Part shown: positions 6,815 through 14,004 of the stretch, piece by piece
How the letters are laid out: every line of letters begins with the position of its first letter
How positions within the stretch are numbered: the first letter of the stretch is position 1
Assembly (NCBI GenBank): GCA_004558535.1
Contig: SFCP01000039.1
Span: forward strand, 1 to 15,042
Length of the DNA stretch: 15,042 nt
Origin: Bacteroidales bacterium
GTDB lineage: Bacteria > Bacteroidota > Bacteroidia > Bacteroidales > Bacteroidaceae
Direction: 5' to 3'
The notes under the pieces: generated by a model
Told to the model about the DNA's origin: nothing
The model's input: the letters and a program-made list of their open reading frames with translations, nothing else
Database searches by the model: none
Program-made: the position numbers and the translations under genes

Positions 6815-7005
6815 GTGGCGGCGGGCCGTATGCCGCCGGAGGCTCCGCCTGCGCTCCCGGCTTGCGGCGGTGGGTGTCGTGGCGGCGGGCCGTATGCTGC
6901 CGGAGGCCCCGCCTGCGCTCTCGGCTTGCGGCGGTGGGTGTTGTGGCGGCGGGCCGTATGCTGCCGGAGGCTCCGCCTGCGCTCCCGGCTTCTGGCGGGG
7001 TTGTC
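6815..7005. repeat. GC-rich 64-bp tandem repeat, three copies
   Basis: Copies start at 6815, 6879 and 6943 with a regular 64-base period. Copies 1 and 2 differ at four positions, all C/T changes. Copy 3 matches for about 49 bases, then diverges. A degenerate half copy precedes the array (about 6790-6814), and a short remnant follows at 7006-7020. The period is not a multiple of three, so any reading frame shifts from copy to copy; open frames across it are not genes. Each unit has two possible small hairpins: CGGCGG with CCGCCG (or CTGCCG, by G-U wobble), and CCGGAG with CTCCCGG. The array lies upstream of the mnmA promoter and downstream of the dipeptidase terminators. Confidence 0.9.
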
Positions 7006-7006
7006 A

Positions 7007-7090
7007 TGGCGGCTCCGACCATTAACATCTTTAACTTTTTGAAAGATTTTCTGTGCCGGAAAAACCTCGCAAATCCGTTAAAAAAGCTTT
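7007..7090. other. AT-rich spacer between repeat array and terminator
   Basis: A sharp change in base composition follows the repeat array: runs of A and T replace GC-rich DNA. A 46-codon plus-strand frame starting at 7006 runs across this stretch and the next hairpin, but it has no recognisable start region or family character. I see no promoter matching TAnnTTTG exactly. Confidence 0.35.
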
Positions 7091-7124
7091 TAGGAAGCCG
7101 TTGCGCAGAACTGGCGGCTTCCTA
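7091..7124 (-). terminator. Second (distal) hairpin terminator after the dipeptidase
   Basis: A perfect 10-bp stem (7091-7100 with 7115-7124, core AGGAAGCCG) with a 14-base loop. On the minus strand it is followed by AAAGCTTTTTTAAC, which contains a T-run. It sits about 230 bases beyond the dipeptidase stop codon, behind a first hairpin at 7214-7249, so it could be a back-up terminator or end an unseen short transcript. Confidence 0.65.
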
Positions 7125-7213
7125 TTTTGAACTACCGGGCCGATAGTTTTTTCTATCTCCTGACTATTTTTTCGCAAGTGCTTCCTGGTTAGCCCGCCTA
7201 AGTGCCTGAAAAG

Positions 7214-7249
7214 ACGTAGGCCGCAGTCCCTGATGGGTGCGGCCTACGT
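7214..7249 (-). terminator. Primary terminator of the cls-C10 peptidase-dipeptidase block
   Basis: A perfect 12-bp stem (ACGTAGGCCGCA at 7214-7225 with 7238-7249) and a 12-base loop. On the minus strand the stem is followed by CTTTTC. It lies about 108 bases beyond the dipeptidase stop codon. Confidence 0.75.
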
Positions 7250-7356
7250 TATGCTACGCAAATATACAAAATTTTTTCGCCTTCTCCAAATGGCGTTAAC
7301 ATTTCGCGGAGAGCTTGCGCGCCCGCGGGGAGCCGTTGCTTCGCAGCTGCCCGGAA

Positions 7357-8703
7357 CTATCGCAGGGCTTCGACTACGGCCACGATACCCTTGCGGAAGA
7401 TGTCGAGCCGGCAGTTTTCGTTGGGCGAATGTATGGCATTGCTTTCCAGTCCGAAGCCCATGAGGATGGTCTTCACGCCCAGTTCGCGCTCGAAGTCGCT
7501 GATGATGGGGATGCTGCCGCCACGGCGCACGGCCAGCGGCCTTTTGCCAAAGGCGGCCTCAAATCCGCGCTCGGCTGCCCGGTAGGCGGGATGGTCGATG
7601 GGGCACACGTAGCCCTGTCCGCCGTGCATGGGGCGCACCTCCACGCGGACGCATTCGGGCGCGATGCTCTGCAGGTAGTCGGCAAAGAGGCGGGAAATGA
7701 CGGCATGGTCCTGGTGGGGCACCAGGCGGCAGGACACTTTCGCAAAGGCCTTGGAGGGCAGCACCGTCTTGGACCCTTCGCCCGTGTAGCCGCCCCAGAT
7801 GCCGCAGATGTCGAACGACGGGCGGCAGGCGTTGCGCTCCAGTGTGCTGTAGCCGCGCTCGCCGCGTAGCGCCTTGACGCCGATGGCCTGCTTGTAGGCT
7901 TCTTCGTCAAAGGGGATGGCGGCCAGCATGGCGCGCTCGGCAGCGGGCAGTTCCTCGACGTCGTCGTAGAAGCCCGGCACGCGGATGCGGCCGTCCCCGT
8001 CGACGACTTGGGCCAGCATTTCGCAGAGCACGTTGATGGGATTGGCCACTGCGCCACCGAAGTGTCCCGAGTGCAGGTCGCGGTTGGGGCCGGTCACCTC
8101 GACCTCCCAGTAGGCCAGGCCACGCAACCCCGTGGTGAGCGAGGGCAGGTCGGCGCCGAGCATGCTGGTGTCGGACACGAAGATGACGTCGCAGCGCAGG
8201 CGTTCGCGGTGCTCGGCCAGGAAGGCGGCCAGATTGGGCGAGCCGATTTCCTCCTCGCCCTCGAGGATGAACTTCATGTTGTGGCGGAGCAGGCCGTGGC
8301 GCACCAGGTATTCGAAGGCCTTGACCTGAATCATCGTCTGCCCCTTGTCGTCGTCGGCACCGCGCCCCCAGATGCGGCCGTCGCGGACGACGGGCTCAAA
8401 GGGCGGCGTCTGCCACAGTTCCAACGGCTCGGCAGGCATCACGTCGTAGTGGCCGTAGACCAGTATCGTGTCGGCATCATCGGCCACGTGCTTTTCGGCA
8501 AATACCAGCGGATTGCCGGCCGAGGGGATGAGCTCGGCGGTGTCGGCGCCGGCCGCAAGGAGCAGTTCGCGCCAGCGTTCGGCGCAGCGCAGCATGTCGG
8601 CGTGATGTTCCGGTTGGGCGCTGATGCTCGGTATGCGCATCAGGCTGAAGAGTTCTTCGAGGAAGCGGGGTTCGTTTTGCGAGATGTATTCGTGTATGTC
8701 CAT
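7357..8703 (-). CDS. M20 family dipeptidase / metallopeptidase
   Basis: A 448-residue cytosolic-type di-zinc peptidase that likely cleaves dipeptides. The metal and catalytic residues of the carnosinase-like M20 subgroup are all visible: His85 and Asp87 in YGHYDV, bridging Asp118 in GADDDKG, general base Glu151 and ligand Glu152 in EGEEEIGS, Asp178 in VSDTS, and His425 in AIHSPNE. His211 in DLHSGHFGG marks the lid/dimer domain between the two halves of the catalytic domain. Length is normal and there is no signal peptide. The ATG at 8701-8703 starts MDIHEYISQN, with no better alternative. It lies 50 bases after the C10 peptidase gene on the same strand, and two hairpins follow it. Exact substrate is not readable. 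Confidence 0.92.
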   Translation of the reverse strand: MDIHEYISQNEPRFLEELFSLMRIPSISAQPEHHADMLRCAERWRELLLAAGADTAELIPSAGNPLVFAEKHVADDADTILVYGHYDVMPAEPLELWQTPPFEPVVRDGRIWGRGADDDKGQTMIQVKAFEYLVRHGLLRHNMKFILEGEEEIGSPNLAAFLAEHRERLRCDVIFVSDTSMLGADLPSLTTGLRGLAYWEVEVTGPNRDLHSGHFGGAVANPINVLCEMLAQVVDGDGRIRVPGFYDDVEELPAAERAMLAAIPFDEEAYKQAIGVKALRGERGYSTLERNACRPSFDICGIWGGYTGEGSKTVLPSKAFAKVSCRLVPHQDHAVISRLFADYLQSIAPECVRVEVRPMHGGQGYVCPIDHPAYRAAERGFEAAFGKRPLAVRRGGSIPIISDFERELGVKTILMGFGLESNAIHSPNENCRLDIFRKGIVAVVEALR

Positions 8704-8753
8704 GGTGAGATAAATTAGTCAACAGATTGGTGGATGGAAGTCCCGGCGAAGCA

Positions 8754-10724
8754 CTACCTGTGCAGGACCTTTTTCCCGCGGCCCACCACCACGCCGCGGT
8801 AGTCCCGGCCGGGCGGCAGGGGTTTCCCCTCGATGGTGAAGCGCGCGGCTTCGGCGGGCGATGTGGGGACTGTGGGCCGGGAAATGCCGGCGGGGTCGGC
8901 GCCCTGCACAAAGGTCAGGCGGTGCACGATGGGCCATTGGTTGCGGACGAGCAGGGTGTAGGTGGCACCGGGGCGCAGGCCGCGAAAAAGGATGGTGTCG
9001 CGTTGCGACTCGCCGCCCGGCAGGTAGAGGCGGACGGTGTGGCGCGTGCCCTCGGCCTCGTCCGTGTAGGGCCCCTCGAGCAGTTCGTAGACCACGTTGC
9101 GCCCTGCGCGCCCCGCTCCGGCGGCATTGTGGATGGTTTCGGTGACGCACGCCGTGGTGGCGTCGGGGAAGTCGATGAGGGGGGCTTCGTAGGTCAGGTC
9201 GGAGGGCACTCCGCCCGCAATGTCAATGAGGGTGTCGGCCAGGATGAGCACGTCGTCGGGCGAGAGGCGCAGGTGGCGCGTGCCGCGCTCGCTGAAGCGC
9301 GCTGCCAGCTCAAAGGTCTTTCGCTCGCCCGGCTCCAGCGTGCATCCGGCCAGGGCCACGTAGTCCGCCTGCTCGAAGAGGGCGGTGTCTGTCGGCGCAT
9401 TGGTGAACACCTCAAAGGGGGTGGTGAGGCGGCGGTTGCCCACGTTGCGCACCGTCAGTCGCAGCGGTGTGTACTTGCCCGTCTCGGCGGGACACAGGGG
9501 GCGCAGTTCCTCGACCACAAACTCGCGTCCCGTGCGGCTGAGTGTGTCGGGCAGTGCCACGTCGACGCTGTCGGGGTAGAGCAGCAGGGCTTCGTGGTTG
9601 CAGAAGAAGCCGCCGGCGGCGCCTCCCTCCTCGGTGAAGTCGTACTTCGGCTCGGCGAAGTTGAGCAAGTCCAGGCGGAAATAGCCGTCGTAGTGGCCGC
9701 CGTAGCCCCAGTTCACGTGGAAAAATCCGTCTGCGTCGAGGCCGTCCACCACAAAGGCGTGTCCCTGGATTAGCATGGTGTAGGCTGCGTAGAGGACGGG
9801 GCGGCCGGCCGCCAGTTCGCCGCAGAGCATCGCCGTCCAGTCCTCGGGGGCATAGCGGTAGCTGTCGGCGTAGTGCACGAAGCCGTAGCCAAAGGCCCGC
9901 TCCAAGGGGTCGATGAGACGGCGTATGTTTGCGCCGCTCTCGCTCAGCCCCCAGTTCATCCGTGCCGCCACACCGCAGTAGTACGACAGGCGCGCCACGG
10001 CGTCGGCCGCCTCGGGCGGGTATTGCCCGGCTTCATAGTGCGGCAAAATCAGACGTGTGTCGACCGATGTGCCCGGCAGGATGTCGGGGATGGCGTAGTG
10101 GTCCGTCGTCCAGCCATGCAGGGTGTCCTGCAGGGTAATCGTGCGGCCGTGGTGGGTGAGGATTTCCTCGAGTGCCGTAGCTACGCAGCCCACTACGCAC
10201 CTTTGCTTCGACGGCCGGCCCTCGGCATCGGTATAGTAGGGGCAGTAGCCGTTGAAGGGGGCTTCCTGGTGACGCACCATGTCGCCCAGAAGCGGCGCCA
10301 CGGGCGTGAAGTTGCCCTCAGGGAGGAGGGGTGCCTGCTGTACCTGCTCCATCGTGGCGCAAAAGGCGCGGACCGGTGGCGGCATCTCCTGCCCCGTGGC
10401 GCCGAAGCCGTAGGCAATGACGGCGGGCAGGCGGCTGTCGGCGGCTGTCAGGACGAACGCGCCGTGGGGCGAGGCAAACAGGTAGGTCGAGGCCGTGGCG
10501 CGGCGCAATGACAGGCGGTGGGCCTCTTCGACCGGGTCGATGAGCATACGGCCGGTGCTGTCGCTGCCGACGGCGGGGGCGCGGCGTGCTTCCAGGGAGG
10601 CCGCATCGGCATATTGCAGCAACGCCCGGCACGCTATACGCCGGGCGGTCAGGCTGTCGATGGGAGCGGCACAGAGCGCGCAGGTTATCGGCAGCAGGCA
10701 GCAAAGGAGGAGGGTTCGTTTCAT
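8754..10724 (-). CDS. Secreted C10 (streptopain-like) cysteine peptidase
   Basis: A 656-residue exported cysteine protease. The N-terminus is a signal peptide (MKRTLLLCCLLPITCALCAA). A propeptide region with HGAFVLTAADSRLPAVIAYG (87-106) follows, typical of the SpeB family. The catalytic domain shows Cys180 in VVGCVATALEEIL, His322 in IQGHAFVVDG and Asn338-Trp339 in FHVNWGYGGHYDGYFRLD. After about residue 390 come beta-sandwich segments, and the end (DYRGVVVGRGKKVLHR) resembles the short sorting-type tail GIYIVNGKKV of Bacteroidota secreted proteins. The frame is open to 11417, but upstream residues are a shadow of cls; the signal peptide fixes the start at 10724. It lies 68 bases after cls, with a hairpin between. 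Substrates are unknown. Confidence 0.92.
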   Translation of the reverse strand: MKRTLLLCCLLPITCALCAAPIDSLTARRIACRALLQYADAASLEARRAPAVGSDSTGRMLIDPVEEAHRLSLRRATASTYLFASPHGAFVLTAADSRLPAVIAYGFGATGQEMPPPVRAFCATMEQVQQAPLLPEGNFTPVAPLLGDMVRHQEAPFNGYCPYYTDAEGRPSKQRCVVGCVATALEEILTHHGRTITLQDTLHGWTTDHYAIPDILPGTSVDTRLILPHYEAGQYPPEAADAVARLSYYCGVAARMNWGLSESGANIRRLIDPLERAFGYGFVHYADSYRYAPEDWTAMLCGELAAGRPVLYAAYTMLIQGHAFVVDGLDADGFFHVNWGYGGHYDGYFRLDLLNFAEPKYDFTEEGGAAGGFFCNHEALLLYPDSVDVALPDTLSRTGREFVVEELRPLCPAETGKYTPLRLTVRNVGNRRLTTPFEVFTNAPTDTALFEQADYVALAGCTLEPGERKTFELAARFSERGTRHLRLSPDDVLILADTLIDIAGGVPSDLTYEAPLIDFPDATTACVTETIHNAAGAGRAGRNVVYELLEGPYTDEAEGTRHTVRLYLPGGESQRDTILFRGLRPGATYTLLVRNQWPIVHRLTFVQGADPAGISRPTVPTSPAEAARFTIEGKPLPPGRDYRGVVVGRGKKVLHR

Positions 10725-10771
10725 GGCAGGAGGGTTCTTCGGGATGGAGGGCAGGCGGGAGCAGGCGGCTG

Positions 10772-10790
10772 GCGGTCCGCTCCGGACCGC
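10772..10790 (-). other. Stem-loop directly after the cls stop codon
   Basis: GCGGTCCG (10772-10779) and CGGACCGC (10783-10790) form a perfect 8-bp, all but two G-C, stem with a 3-base loop. It begins two bases past the cls stop. No T-run follows on the minus strand, so it is not a standard intrinsic terminator. It may stabilise or process the cls-peptidase transcript, or lower expression of the downstream gene. Confidence 0.6.
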
Positions 10791-10792
10791 AC

Positions 10793-12223
10793 CTACAGAA
10801 TTGGCGAGAAGATGCGCGTGATGGATTCCAGGTACTTCTTGTAAATAGGCCGTTTGCGCCACTGCGTCAGGTCGACTGCCCTGCAGTGTTTCATGTCGCG
10901 CAGGAAACCATCGCGCACGGACTCGGCCACGGCGCGGTCGTAGATGAACGCGTTGGCCTCGAAGTTGTTGTCGAAACTGCGCGAATCCATATTGGTGGAG
11001 CCTACGGTACACCAATCGTCGTCGGCCACGGCGCATTTGGCGTGGAGGAAACCGCCGCGGAAGACGTAGAGGCGAATGCCGGCCCGCAGGGCGTCCTCGA
11101 AGTAGCTGTCGTTGCCCCAGCGCAGCAGGCGGCTGTCGGGCTTCTCGGGTATCATGATGCGTACGTCGACGCCCGAGAGTGCGGCGGTCTGGAGGGCCTG
11201 CAGCACGGTGTCGGAGGGCATGAAGTAGGGCGTCTGGATGTAAAGGTAACGGGAGCAGTTCTGGATAATCCACGTCAGGCCGTACATGATCTCGGGATAG
11301 TGGGCTACGGGCGTGGCGGCAATGATTTGGATCAGGGCACCGCGTCGACACACCTCGGAGTGGGGCGACGTGGGGAAGTAGCAGGCTTCGCTCAGCAGCT
11401 CGTTGCAGGTAAAGCACCAGTCGGCAGTGAAAATCCGCTGCAGCCCGCCCACGGCTTCACCGCGGATGCACAGATGCATGTCGCGCCAGGGGAAGTTGCC
11501 CTCGTTCATATAGCGCATGGCGAGGTTCATGCCGCCCACGTAGCCCGTGGTGCCGTCGATTACGCAGAGCTTGCGGTGGTTGCGGTAGTTGGCGCGGTGG
11601 GTCAGCGAGGGGAAGCGCACCGGCAGGAAGGGACGTACGTGGATGCCCTCGGCGGCCAGGCGGTCAAAGAAACGCCGCGGCACGTTCCAGCAGCCCACAT
11701 CGTCGTAGAGCAGCCGTACCTCTACGCCCCTGCGGGCACAGTCTGTCAGCGCGTCGGCTATCAGGCGGCCCACGGCGTCGTCCTCGATGATATAGGTCTG
11801 CAGGTGGATGTGATGGCGGGCGCGGGCAAACTCATGCAGCAGGGAGAGCACCCATTCCCGTCCCGAGGTGAGCAGGTGTACCTCGTTGCCAGCTGTCAGC
11901 ACAGCCTTGTTCTTGCGCTCGTTGAAGCGGATCAGCCGCTCGTACTTGGGCTGGTAAAGCGATGGCGGGCAGTAATTGGCCTCCTTCAGCATCTCGCGCG
12001 TCAGGCGTTCGTAGGAGCGGCGTCCTATGTAACGCTCCTTGCGGATATTCTGCCCGAAAAAATAGAATATAATCAGTCCCACCACCGGCAACAGCACGAG
12101 CACAATAATCCACGCCACTGTCTTGGCCGGTTGCCGGTTCTCAAGCAACACTACGGTGGTCGTGGTGATAATCAGCAGGGCGTAGATTACCAAAAAGCTC
12201 CAGGTGAGAAAACTAAACCACAT
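10793..12223 (-). CDS. cls: Cardiolipin synthase (phospholipase D family)
   Basis: The 476-residue enzyme joins two phosphatidylglycerol molecules into cardiolipin at the inner membrane. Two N-terminal membrane segments (about 5-27 and 34-56) precede two phospholipase D domains, each with its HKD motif: His216-Lys218-Asp223 in NHRKLCVID, followed by GGMNL, and His394-Lys396-Asp401 in FLHAKCAVAD, followed by GSTNMDSRSF. Topology and length fit bacterial Cls. The frame extends to a GTG at 12340, but the extra 39 residues look like leader DNA and lack family character, so the ATG at 12223 (MWFSFLTWSF) is chosen. A TAnnTTTG element at 12357-12364 would give a leader of about 130 bases. It heads the run cls, C10 peptidase, dipeptidase. 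Confidence 0.93.
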   Translation of the reverse strand: MWFSFLTWSFLVIYALLIITTTTVVLLENRQPAKTVAWIIVLVLLPVVGLIIFYFFGQNIRKERYIGRRSYERLTREMLKEANYCPPSLYQPKYERLIRFNERKNKAVLTAGNEVHLLTSGREWVLSLLHEFARARHHIHLQTYIIEDDAVGRLIADALTDCARRGVEVRLLYDDVGCWNVPRRFFDRLAAEGIHVRPFLPVRFPSLTHRANYRNHRKLCVIDGTTGYVGGMNLAMRYMNEGNFPWRDMHLCIRGEAVGGLQRIFTADWCFTCNELLSEACYFPTSPHSEVCRRGALIQIIAATPVAHYPEIMYGLTWIIQNCSRYLYIQTPYFMPSDTVLQALQTAALSGVDVRIMIPEKPDSRLLRWGNDSYFEDALRAGIRLYVFRGGFLHAKCAVADDDWCTVGSTNMDSRSFDNNFEANAFIYDRAVAESVRDGFLRDMKHCRAVDLTQWRKRPIYKKYLESITRIFSPIL

Positions 12224-12356
12224 GGCGGATGGGAATAAATTGGAGGGAAACCGTGATGAACAGGCAACCGCCCAGTGCCGGACAGGCGACAGCGGGCAGG
12301 AGGCAGCCGGCGGTTTCTTTCGCACAGGAAGGCGGTCCACCTATGCATTATGTATG

Positions 12357-12364
12357 CAAATTTA
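12357..12364 (-). promoter_or_regulatory. Likely -7 promoter element of cls
   Basis: The minus strand reads TAAATTTG, an exact TAnnTTTG match inside the AT-rich part of the divergent region. About 20 bases further upstream it reads GTTTATG, a possible weak -33 element. Transcription would start near 12350, giving a leader of roughly 130 bases to the chosen cls ATG. Confidence 0.5.
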
Positions 12365-12456
12365 GCGGTTATTTTTCATAAACTACTCACCTGCCGCCTG
12401 TTATTCTGTTTTTTTAGGAAGAAAATCGTGCCGTATATAGGAAAAGTTGTATATTC

Positions 12457-12488
12457 GCAGCGCAAGCTTTCGGTAGACGCTGCTTTTT
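12457..12488 (+). promoter_or_regulatory. Hairpin plus T-tract in the TlpA-like gene leader
   Basis: GCAGCG (12457-12462) and CGCTGC (12478-12483) pair perfectly over 6 bp around 15 bases and are followed directly by TTTTT. This has the form of a small intrinsic terminator 55 bases before the ATG. It could act as an attenuator or end a short upstream RNA. If transcription starts from the near -7 match at 12450-12457 (start near 12464), the left arm would not be transcribed, so an attenuator role needs a start farther upstream. Confidence 0.35.
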
Positions 12489-12542
12489 CGCGCGTGCCGG
12501 GCGCTTCGCTCCAAGCAGAAACCATTAAAAACCAAGTACGAT

Positions 12543-13079
12543 ATGAAAAAAATTATGATGCTTTTGGCTTGTGCCCTGCTGATGGTAGGAACAGGCTGTG
12601 CCAAGAAACAAACCGCGGAAAGCGCGGATGCCAACGACAATCCCACCTATACCATAAAGAAAGTGGACGCTACGCTGAGCGGCGCCCAGGCTTGGGAAAA
12701 GATTCTGGGCGACTACAAGGGAAAAGTGGTACTCATCGACTTCTGGGCAACTTGGTGTCCGCCCTGCCGTCGGGCCATGCAGGAAGTAAGCGCCATCAAG
12801 CCGGAACTGCAAAAGAAGGGCGCCATGTTTGTCTACGTCACCGGTGAAACATCGCCTATGGAGGACTGGAATGCTATGCTGCCCGAAATCCATGGCGACC
12901 ACTATCGCCTGACCGATGCGCAGTGGAGCGAACTTATGTCCGACTTGGGAGTGCCCGGTATACCCGCTTATATTTTGATCAACAAGGATGGAAGCGTCGC
13001 TTTCAGCAATCTGACTGAGGGAGGCTATCCGGGAAATGACATGATCAACAATCTGATTGAAGTGGCACTAACAAAGTAA
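12543..13079 (+). CDS. TlpA-like thioredoxin-fold lipoprotein
   Basis: A 178-residue exported thiol-disulfide protein. The signal sequence ends MVGTGC with Cys19, a plausible but non-canonical lipobox, so it is probably a lipoprotein. The thioredoxin domain (about 45-178) shows VVLIDFWATWCPPC with active-site Cys72 and Cys75, and the cis-proline at Pro141 in GVPGIPAYILI. The WCPPC motif and fold match TlpA/ResA-type proteins, which usually reduce disulfides in the periplasm; partner unknown. A short helical insertion between the CxxC helix and the cis-Pro strand (PMEDWNAMLPEIHGDHYRL) is usual for the family. It stands alone, divergent from cls and convergent with tyrA, with a strong terminator 27 bases after its stop. 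Confidence 0.92.
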   Translation: MKKIMMLLACALLMVGTGCAKKQTAESADANDNPTYTIKKVDATLSGAQAWEKILGDYKGKVVLIDFWATWCPPCRRAMQEVSAIKPELQKKGAMFVYVTGETSPMEDWNAMLPEIHGDHYRLTDAQWSELMSDLGVPGIPAYILINKDGSVAFSNLTEGGYPGNDMINNLIEVALTK

Positions 13080-13105
13080 TCCTGCGCAGAGGACTTGCAT
13101 AAAAA

Positions 13106-13160
13106 AGGAAAGGACCTGCTGAAATCCATGAACGCAACGGATTTCAGCAGGTCCTTTCTT
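13106..13160. terminator. Bidirectional terminator between TlpA-like gene and tyrA
   Basis: A 19-bp perfect stem (13109-13127 with 13139-13157, core GGACCTGCTGAAATCC) extends to 22 bp with one G-T wobble; the loop is 11 bases. On the minus strand the stem runs into TTTTTT, ideal for tyrA. On the plus strand it is followed only by CTTG but is still close to the TlpA-like stop. One element probably serves both convergent genes. Confidence 0.88.
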
Positions 13161-13195
13161 GTGGGATTTGGGACGTGCCTGCGCGCAGCGGACGC

Positions 13196-13969
13196 CTACT
13201 TGATGTGCTCGCGAATGCGCTTTAGGTAGGCATCGAGCCGGACTTCGTCTCTCTCATCAATGATTGCAAGGAGTTCCTGCAGCTCGTCGCGAATTTTCGA
13301 CACCTGTCCGCCGGTGCGGGGGTTGAACAGAATTTCGCGCAACAGGCAGTCGTCCTCGCCCAACACGCCGCGGGCGATGGCCATGTGACGCTTGAAGGTG
13401 GTGCCGGGAGCGTCCTGGTGCTTCATCACTGCTGCAAAGACAAAGGTAGATACGAAGGGGATGCTCAGCGAGTAGGCCACCGTCTCGTCGTGCTGCTCGA
13501 AGGTGTATTCGCAGATGTGAAGGCCGAGCCGCATGTAGAGGTCCTTGAAAAATATGCGCCCCATATAATCTCCCTCGCTGATGATGATGGCGTTTTCGTC
13601 GCTTAGCGCACCGAGGTTGGCAAACGTAGGGCCAAACATCGGGTGGGTGGAAACGTAGCGCCGGCCACAACTTTCATAGAATTCCTGCAGACCCGTCTTG
13701 ACAGAGGCGATGTCGCTCAGGATGCAGTCGGCAGGCAGGAGCGGGAGGACGCTGCGAAAGGCGTCGAGGGTGTGCTTCAGCGTCACAGCGTTGATGACCA
13801 GCTGCGGACCAAACTGCTGTATCTCTTCGAGGGAGGTAAAACGGAGGGTGTTGTACATAAACCGCAGACGCTTGGGGTCAGCGTCGTAGACGGCCGTCTC
13901 GTGCTCGAAGCTGAGCAGGTCTGTGAAGAATGCGCCCATCTTGCCGGCGCCTAAAATCAGGATTTTCAT
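13196..13969 (-). CDS. tyrA: Prephenate dehydrogenase (TyrA family)
   Basis: The enzyme oxidatively decarboxylates prephenate to 4-hydroxyphenylpyruvate, the last step before transamination to tyrosine. The 257-residue product opens with a Rossmann motif (ILGAGKMGAFF, 5-15), Asp29/Asp31 at the end of the second strand, SDIASVK (85-91) and the catalytic-type His109 in STHPMFGP. The C-terminal half is the helical dimerisation domain (EQHDETVAYSLSIPF, 158-172). There is no ACT domain or fused chorismate mutase, so it is a minimal TyrA. The mutase is supplied by the gene just upstream, 35 bases away. Spacing and pathway both argue for one operon. Whether NAD or NADP and prephenate or arogenate are used cannot be read. 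Confidence 0.9.
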   Translation of the reverse strand: MKILILGAGKMGAFFTDLLSFEHETAVYDADPKRLRFMYNTLRFTSLEEIQQFGPQLVINAVTLKHTLDAFRSVLPLLPADCILSDIASVKTGLQEFYESCGRRYVSTHPMFGPTFANLGALSDENAIIISEGDYMGRIFFKDLYMRLGLHICEYTFEQHDETVAYSLSIPFVSTFVFAAVMKHQDAPGTTFKRHMAIARGVLGEDDCLLREILFNPRTGGQVSKIRDELQELLAIIDERDEVRLDAYLKRIREHIK

Positions 13970-14004
13970 ATTCTAAGAGGAAGTAGGGATGGAGAAAGGA
14001 GGGA

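Larger units (their letters stand above)
12224..12542. other. Divergent intergenic region between cls and the TlpA-like gene
   Basis: The 319 bases between the two start codons contain the cls -7 element (12357-12364), a near -7 match for the plus strand (TATATTCG at 12450-12457), a T7 run at 12409-12415, and a hairpin with a T-tract at 12457-12488. The half nearest cls is GC-rich and open in the cls frame; the half from about 12341 to 12460 is AT-rich, as expected of promoters. No gene is seen. Confidence 0.6.

Noticed and set aside
6723..7146. Several plus- and minus-strand open frames across the repeat array
   Set aside because: The 64-base period shifts the frame at every copy, so the same peptide phrase turns up in three different frames. 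This is repeat DNA without stops, not coding sequence.
7006..7146. A 46-codon plus-strand small ORF
   Set aside because: It begins within the degraded repeat edge and runs straight through a terminator stem, with no promoter or family resemblance.
10725..11417. An N-terminal extension of the C10 peptidase to 887 residues
   Set aside because: The extra 231 codons lie entirely over the cls coding region in another frame, have low-complexity Arg/Pro-rich sequence, and are followed by a clear signal peptide at 10724.
10586..12238. A 550-codon plus-strand open frame
   Set aside because: It is antisense to cls, whose two HKD motifs prove the minus-strand frame. The antisense product has no recognisable domain.
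12224..12340. A 39-residue extension of cardiolipin synthase from a GTG start
   Set aside because: The extension is Pro/Arg/Ser-rich without family character and precedes the expected N-terminal membrane segment; the ATG at 12223 is the better start.
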